Below are positions 41,253 to 45,604 of a stretch of 45,604 nt of DNA, piece by piece. Each line of letters opens with the position of its first letter. Position 1 is the first letter of the stretch. The notes under the pieces were generated by a model. The model searched no databases. It was given only the letters and a program-made list of their open reading frames with translations, and had not been told where the DNA came from. Origin of the DNA: Nocardia sp. CNY236 (GTDB lineage Bacteria > Actinomycetota > Actinomycetes > Mycobacteriales > Mycobacteriaceae); assembly GCF_000482385.1 (NCBI RefSeq), contig NZ_AXVD01000040.1:1-45604 (forward strand). The letters run 5' to 3'. Made by a program: the position numbers and the translations under genes.

Positions 41253-42105
41253 ACCGTGCACCGTGGCAGTTCTCGGCGCCGGAATCATGGCCAACGCCGT
41301 CTCGGAACGTCTGGACGCGCACGGATTCGAGCTGCGCCGCTACAACCGCACCACCGCCGCGATCGACGGACCCGCCATCGTGTGCGCATCGGCGGCGCAG
41401 GCTGCCGAGGACGCGTCGGTGGTGTGGTCGTTCGTGCACGACGACACCGCCAGCAGGACAGTATGGTTCGGTCCGGACGGCGCGCTCGCCACCGTGGGCG
41501 AGGCAGTGGTGATCGAATCATCGACCCTGTCACCGGGATACGCGCTGAGCTGGATGCTCGACGCGGCTACTGCGGGAGCGCGGCCGGTGCTGGCTCCGGT
41601 CACCGGGAGCCGGGTCGGTGCCGAGAACGGGACTCTGGTGGCGTTCATCGCCGGTACGGACGCAGACCTCGCCACGGCGGATCCGTTGCTGCGCGTGATC
41701 ACCGACGAGGTCGTGCGGCTCAGGGACGGATCCGCCGCGGCGACGGTGAAGCTGCTGAACAACGCGCTGGCGGCGGTGATCCTGGCAGGGCTCGCCGAGA
41801 CGTTCACCGCAGCGGCTGCGCTCGGTCTCGATCCGGCCCAGCTGCAGGCGGTCTGGTCCAGGCACGGGTGGGCGGCGCCGGTCGCCACGGCCTACGGGCC
41901 GGCGATGCTCGACGCCGACCACGACCTGACGAACTGCTCGCTGGCCGTCATCGCCAAGGACCTTCGGCACACCACCGCCGTGCTCGGCGACCTCCCCGCA
42001 CCCCTGATCACAGCGGCCACCGAGAAGTTCTGCCGCGCAATGGAGCTCGGGCTGGGGGATCTGGAGATGTCGGCCATTATCGACGCGATCGGGGACAGGC
42101 CGTGA
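41245..42105 (+). CDS. NAD(P)-dependent beta-hydroxyacid dehydrogenase family protein
   Basis: 286 residues from ATG 41245. The Rossmann motif VAVLGAGIMANAVSERL (residues 6-22) binds NAD(P). LAPVTGSRVGAENGTL (substrate loop, where 'DAPVSGG...A..GTL' is typical) and TVKLLNNALAAVILAGLAET with the catalytic Lys and two Asn follow. The family includes 3-hydroxyisobutyrate dehydrogenase and imine-reductase-like enzymes. The catalytic pattern is mostly complete, and the substrate is unknown. It overlaps both neighbours in the operon. Confidence 0.78.
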   Translation: MSEPCTVAVLGAGIMANAVSERLDAHGFELRRYNRTTAAIDGPAIVCASAAQAAEDASVVWSFVHDDTASRTVWFGPDGALATVGEAVVIESSTLSPGYALSWMLDAATAGARPVLAPVTGSRVGAENGTLVAFIAGTDADLATADPLLRVITDEVVRLRDGSAAATVKLLNNALAAVILAGLAETFTAAAALGLDPAQLQAVWSRHGWAAPVATAYGPAMLDADHDLTNCSLAVIAKDLRHTTAVLGDLPAPLITAATEKFCRAMELGLGDLEMSAIIDAIGDRP

Positions 42106-43256
42106 CCGCCCCGGATTGGTTCTCCCACACCGCCAGCGCGCCACCCCGTGCGCGCCAGCGGGTCACCCGGCACCTGGCTGACTACGCGCGCACTGTAGGC
42201 GAGCAGGGCCGCATCCATCTGGGCGAGGATGTCAGCATCTGTGTGTCCGGATCGCTGGCCCGCGGCGAACCCGCGGTGCGGCGCCGCCGGGCCGGGTACA
42301 CCCTCAGCTCAGATGTAGACCTGGTCGCCGTCATCGACAACTTGGATGATCCGGCACCGGTCGAGAAGCTCACCCGGGCGCTGCTCACGGCCCACCCGGA
42401 GATCGACAGCACCGTGTTCGCCATCGGCTGCGGGGATGTGGGCCGGGTTGCGGGCCGGTTCGGCGTGGACCTGCACCACGGTGCTGTTCACCCGCTGGCC
42501 GGACCCGCGCCGACTGGGGTCGCCAACCCGCCGATCGGCCCCCGGGAGGGTCTGGAGGGCCTGACCCATCAGCTCGCGACGATCTATTGCCCCGACAGTG
42601 CGCCCGGGGCGACGCCGTGGCGGATCAAGACCGCGCTGGAGGCGCTGCGTGCCGTAGCCTGCCTCACGCGCCGCGCTGGTGGCCCGCAGCGCTACGGCGC
42701 CCTGGTCGATGATCCGCGGGCGTGCGCGGTGCTGGACCGTCAGCTGGTCGCCGAGCTGGTCCGCGCCCGCGAACACAGCCGGCCCATGCCGATCACCGAC
42801 GCACACACCTATGAACTGGTCCTCACCGCGGCCGCGCACCTGTTCGGTGTCGCGGCCACACACCGCGACCTGCTCGCCGCGCTGCACGAGGCTCCGGCTG
42901 GTGTGCACCTGCTCGATGGGTTCCAGCGCGCGGTCCTGGCGGCCACGATCATCGGCTACGGACCGACCCGGTTCCGACAGACTGCGGCCTCGGCGCTGCA
43001 CGTCATCGTGACCGCTATCGACCGCAACACCGTGCCCACCGCACGGGACTCGCTCGATGCTCTGGCCCGGATCTCCCCGGCGGAGTTCGGGCGCGGCATC
43101 GACCACCCAAACCGAGTTCTACGCACCCTTGTCCAGGGGTTGCGCACCGACTACTACCACCACCTCGGCCCGCACAACTTCGGCGTGCGGCCGGTGCAGG
43201 CCTACACCGGCCCCACCCCGGCGGCCGGTTCCACGGCAGCGGAGGCCCGACTGTGA
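42102..43256 (+). CDS. Nucleotidyltransferase-fold protein
   Basis: 384 residues from GTG 42102, which overlaps the stop of the dehydrogenase. The N-terminus carries the pol-beta-like signature VSGSLARGEP and, 15 residues on, SSDVDLVAVI, with the two Asp for metal binding. The remaining 280 residues are mainly helical (TPWRIKTALEALRAVACLTR, ARDSLDALARISPAEFGRGI). Such proteins adenylylate small molecules or proteins; aminoglycoside nucleotidyltransferases are relatives. Within a biosynthetic operon it may activate or modify an intermediate, or provide self-resistance. Confidence 0.7.
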   Translation: MTAPDWFSHTASAPPRARQRVTRHLADYARTVGEQGRIHLGEDVSICVSGSLARGEPAVRRRRAGYTLSSDVDLVAVIDNLDDPAPVEKLTRALLTAHPEIDSTVFAIGCGDVGRVAGRFGVDLHHGAVHPLAGPAPTGVANPPIGPREGLEGLTHQLATIYCPDSAPGATPWRIKTALEALRAVACLTRRAGGPQRYGALVDDPRACAVLDRQLVAELVRAREHSRPMPITDAHTYELVLTAAAHLFGVAATHRDLLAALHEAPAGVHLLDGFQRAVLAATIIGYGPTRFRQTAASALHVIVTAIDRNTVPTARDSLDALARISPAEFGRGIDHPNRVLRTLVQGLRTDYYHHLGPHNFGVRPVQAYTGPTPAAGSTAAEARL

Positions 43257-43594
43257 ACGACTGGCCGGACTGGGTGCAGCGGCTCCCCATCATCGACACC
43301 CCGTTCCCCTGCGGCTGCGGCTACCTGCTGGCCGGCACCGACGGACAGGTCGTGTTCTGGTCTTTCCCCACCGGGGCGAGCGTGCCACGGCACCAGCACG
43401 GTCCCCAACTCGGGCTGGTGCTCGCCGGGCGGGTCGAGCTCACTGTAGGGGACGAGGAGCGAACCGTCTGCGCAGGAGAGCATTTCAGCTTGGGTGACCA
43501 GGTGCCGCATGCGGCCGTCGTCGCGCCGGGCACGCTGGTGATCGAAGTCTTCGCCGACCCCGAACGGCACGCACCTGCACAGCGACCGGCATGA
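43253..43594 (+). CDS. Single-domain cupin
   Basis: 113 residues starting on an ATGA overlap. The cupin motifs are VPRHQHGPQLGLVLAGRVEL (first two His) and SLGDQVPHAAVV (last His). GDEERTVCAGEHFSL connects them. Metal-binding cupins act as isomerases, dioxygenases or decarboxylase-like enzymes, or as sensors. CGCGYLLAG near the start adds cysteines. It is a likely catalytic member of the operon. Confidence 0.8.
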   Translation: MNDWPDWVQRLPIIDTPFPCGCGYLLAGTDGQVVFWSFPTGASVPRHQHGPQLGLVLAGRVELTVGDEERTVCAGEHFSLGDQVPHAAVVAPGTLVIEVFADPERHAPAQRPA

Positions 43595-44787
43595 ACGCAC
43601 GCATCATCACCGCCGCCCGGGTACTGACCGGTTGCGGCGCGACCCATGCCCCGGGCGCCGTCGTCGTCGACGAGGACGAGATCGTTTGGCTCGGCCCGAC
43701 GTCCGAACTGCCCGGCGGCTGGGGCGGTGCCACACGGATCGACCTGCCGGAGGCGACCGTATTGCCCGGCCTCATCGACGCACACGTGCACCTGTCCTTC
43801 GGCGGTGCCACGCACCCGCCGACAGCGATACAGGCGAGGACCCGCGGCGAGGTCGCCGCGACCATTCGCACCGGACTGGCCGAACTCCTGGGAGCGGGCG
43901 TCACGACGGTGCGTGACCTCGGCGCACCCCACTACACCGATCTCGACACGTTGGCCTTGATCCACGATCGGCCGCGGGTCCTGACCTCCACCATTCCGCT
44001 GACCGTGGCGGGCGGGCACTGCCATGGCCTCGGCGGCACCATCGACTCCATTGCCGGAATCCGGGACCTGGTCGCCGCCAACGCAGATCGCGGCGCGGAC
44101 TGGATCAAGATCATGGGCAGCGGTGGCTTCACCACCGGCGGCGCAAGCTCGCCCTACGAGCCGCAGTTCACCGACGCCCAGGTCAGGGCAGCCGTCGAAG
44201 CCGCGCACGAACGCGGCGTGCCGGTCGCTGTCCACGCGCACGGCACCGCCGCGATCCGGCAGGCCGTCACGGTCGGGGTCGACTCGATCGAGCACTGCAC
44301 CTGGATGACCTCCGACGGGTTCAACCTCGATCGCGGTCTGGTCCGCGAAATCGCCGACCGGGCAATCCTGGTCTGCCCCACCATCAACCACCTCGCCCGC
44401 TCGGCCGCCGGGCGGCTGCCGTGGCCGGTGCGCCGCGACCACCTGCGGATCATGCTCGAGGCCGGAGTCCGGCTTGTGCCCGGCAGCGACGCGGGCATCC
44501 CGCACACTCCTCCGGGCTGCTACCCGCATTCGCTGTCGGCCTATCTCGACCTCGGGCTGTCGCCCGCCGAGGTCATCGACCTGGCCACCCGCCGCGCCGC
44601 AGAAACGCTCCGGATCGGACACCTCACCGGTACGCTCGCCGCCGGGCTCAGCGCCGACCTGATCGCCGTCCCCAGCGACCCGACCCGCGATCTCGCCCAG
44701 CTGACCACACCGATCCTGACCATGGCAGCCGGACACCTGCACCACCCGAACGCCACACCCGAAGCTGAGGAGGAAACCCGCGCATGA
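43591..44787 (+). CDS. Amidohydrolase-family enzyme
   Basis: 398 residues. The metal-dependent hydrolase motifs appear in order: LPGLIDAHVHLSFGG (His-x-His), a central Lys in DWIKIMGSGG, VAVHAHGTAAI and VDSIEHCTWM (two further metal or substrate His) and LVPGSDAGIPH (Asp). C-terminal GTLAAGLSADLIAV is the usual end of imidazolonepropionase- and prolidase-like amidohydrolases. All metal ligands are present. It overlaps the cupin and the methyltransferase by four bases each. It probably hydrolyses a cyclic or amide intermediate. Confidence 0.85.
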   Translation: MNARIITAARVLTGCGATHAPGAVVVDEDEIVWLGPTSELPGGWGGATRIDLPEATVLPGLIDAHVHLSFGGATHPPTAIQARTRGEVAATIRTGLAELLGAGVTTVRDLGAPHYTDLDTLALIHDRPRVLTSTIPLTVAGGHCHGLGGTIDSIAGIRDLVAANADRGADWIKIMGSGGFTTGGASSPYEPQFTDAQVRAAVEAAHERGVPVAVHAHGTAAIRQAVTVGVDSIEHCTWMTSDGFNLDRGLVREIADRAILVCPTINHLARSAAGRLPWPVRRDHLRIMLEAGVRLVPGSDAGIPHTPPGCYPHSLSAYLDLGLSPAEVIDLATRRAAETLRIGHLTGTLAAGLSADLIAVPSDPTRDLAQLTTPILTMAAGHLHHPNATPEAEEETRA

Positions 44788-45590
44788 GCATCACCAGACC
44801 CAGCCTGACATCGGAATACGCCTCGACCACCCCGTTGCAGGTGCGCATCGACACCCATGCGCGCCACAGCGAACATCCCGACGACCCGGTCGCCGCAGTT
44901 CTGGCCGCACTCGCGCTGACCGGCAGCGAGGATCTGGCCGACATCGGCTGCGGCGACGGTCGATTCCTCGCCCAGCTTGCCGAGCAGGGACACCACGGCC
45001 GCCTCGTCGGCCTGGACAACTCCACCGCCATGGTCGCCGCCGCCGACACCATCCCCGGCATCGAAGGCGTACTCGGTGACGCGCAGGCCCTGCCGTTCGC
45101 CGATGACGAGTTCGACGCCGTCACCGCTCGGCACATGCTGTACCACGTGTCCGACCCGTACCAGGCGCTGCGCGAACTGTGGCGCATCAGCCGCGCCGGC
45201 AGCCGCGTCGCCGTGAGCGTCAACCACCCGGCCACCTGCGCCCGCACCCGCCAACTCGTCCTCGACCGGGCCGCCGAACGCGGCCTGGCACCAGCGGTGG
45301 GCATGGTCAACGACGTGAACTCCACAACTCTGCCGAAGATGCTGAGTGTGGTGTTCGGCGAGGTCCACATCCGCCAGTGCGACAACGCCCTCCTCTTCGA
45401 CACTCCAGAACCTGTCATACGGTTCGCCGAAGCCATATTCTCCTTCTGCGGCATAGACGCCGCCAGCCCGCACCGATCGGCGATCCTCGACGCGGTCACC
45501 ACCGACATCCACGACTGGTTCACCGCCCACCCCGGACAGTGCTGGCGCGACCCCAAGGGCTATATCGTCGCCACCGCAACCGTCCGATAG
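44784..45590 (+). CDS. Class I SAM-dependent methyltransferase
   Basis: 268 residues beginning on the ATGA overlap with the amidohydrolase. The SAM-binding motif I is LADIGCGDGRFLAQL (about residues 51-65), followed by VGLDNSTAMVAAA, then the motif II/III region LPFADDEFDAVTARHMLYHV. The C-terminal part (VFGEVHIRQCDNALLFDTPE) suits small-molecule methyltransferases. It is the last gene of the operon and stops 14 bases before the window end. From about residue 24 it lies in the terminal inverted repeat; the left copy is broken. Confidence 0.85.
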   Translation: MSITRPSLTSEYASTTPLQVRIDTHARHSEHPDDPVAAVLAALALTGSEDLADIGCGDGRFLAQLAEQGHHGRLVGLDNSTAMVAAADTIPGIEGVLGDAQALPFADDEFDAVTARHMLYHVSDPYQALRELWRISRAGSRVAVSVNHPATCARTRQLVLDRAAERGLAPAVGMVNDVNSTTLPKMLSVVFGEVHIRQCDNALLFDTPEPVIRFAEAIFSFCGIDAASPHRSAILDAVTTDIHDWFTAHPGQCWRDPKGYIVATATVR

Positions 45591-45604
45591 TCCTCTGTTC
45601 CCGA
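44853..45604. repeat. Right terminal inverted repeat
   Basis: 752 bases matching bases 1-744 in reverse complement. The 8-base length difference equals the one deletion in the left copy. The repeat starts inside the methyltransferase gene, so only this side keeps the full gene. The outermost 146 bases are identical. Confidence 0.93.

Noticed and set aside
41256..42101. N-terminal extension of the nucleotidyltransferase-like frame
   Set aside because: The frame is open upstream, but the extension is Arg/Gly-rich shadow of the dehydrogenase. GTG 42102 fits the operon's pattern of short overlaps.
43321..44745. Long leftward open frame (474 codons)
   Set aside because: Antisense to the cupin and amidohydrolase genes, whose catalytic motifs are complete on the plus strand.

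Overview
The window is a GC-rich actinobacterial sequence of Nocardia/Rhodococcus/Gordonia type. The evidence for this is strong GC bias at third codon positions, frequent GTG starts, several apparently leaderless promoters, and families typical of Mycobacteriales accessory DNA. It looks like a whole mobile or accessory replicon, or a large piece of one, and not core chromosome. It carries a tyrosine recombinase with a degenerate partner, a serine recombinase, remnants of an integrase and an IS5-type transposase, a ParB-like gene, two toxin-antitoxin modules plus an orphan third antitoxin, and many frameshifted small genes. No rRNA, tRNA, CRISPR array, ParA, recognisable Rep protein or conjugation genes were seen. 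Both ends carry the same ~750 bp sequence in inverted orientation, ending on exactly the same base: an intact methyltransferase gene on the right and a decayed copy on the left.

Layout. 1-5.3 kb: left repeat, truncated genes, a GNAT acetyltransferase, a small acidic protein followed by a perfect hairpin, a PD-(D/E)XK nuclease, an integrase remnant and toxin-antitoxin pair 1. 5.6-11.1 kb: one leftward operon of seven tightly packed genes: a Cys-rich protein, two unknown proteins (one with an internal repeat), an SNF2-like helicase, an IbrA-like PAPS-reductase-family protein, an IbrB-like ParB/Srx protein and a small GNAT-like protein. 11.9-19.8 kb: a phage-like module with relatives of T4 rIIA (GHKL ATPase) and rIIB, a PP2C phosphatase and several small, partly broken genes. 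These share a dispersed 11-bp motif, GACTGCAACAG, placed about 56-71 bp before most of their start codons. 20-21.6 kb: serine recombinase and HicB-like protein. 22-30.5 kb: plasmid-type genes, including a DUF6573-like protein, a ParB-like gene with an in-frame stop, a T5orf172/GIY-YIG-type protein, Cys-rich proteins and a truncated methyltransferase fused in frame to a P-loop kinase. 30.7-34.1 kb: an iteron-like repeat cluster and a long palindrome, then the tyrosine recombinase and its partner. 34.1-37.3 kb: toxin-antitoxin pair 2 and a 330-bp direct repeat enclosing a mosaic of gene remnants. 37.4-45.6 kb: an XRE regulator and HD phosphohydrolase facing a rightward, translationally coupled operon (P450, ferredoxin fusion, hydroxyacid-type dehydrogenase, nucleotidyltransferase-like protein, cupin, amidohydrolase, methyltransferase) that has the look of a small-molecule biosynthetic cluster.

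Best candidates for undescribed biology are the rIIA-rIIB-PP2C module with its shared upstream motif, the IbrA/IbrB-helicase operon, and the P450 operon. Functions are inferred from family motifs and gene order. Several frameshifts lie at homopolymers, so sequencing error has to be kept apart from real gene decay.
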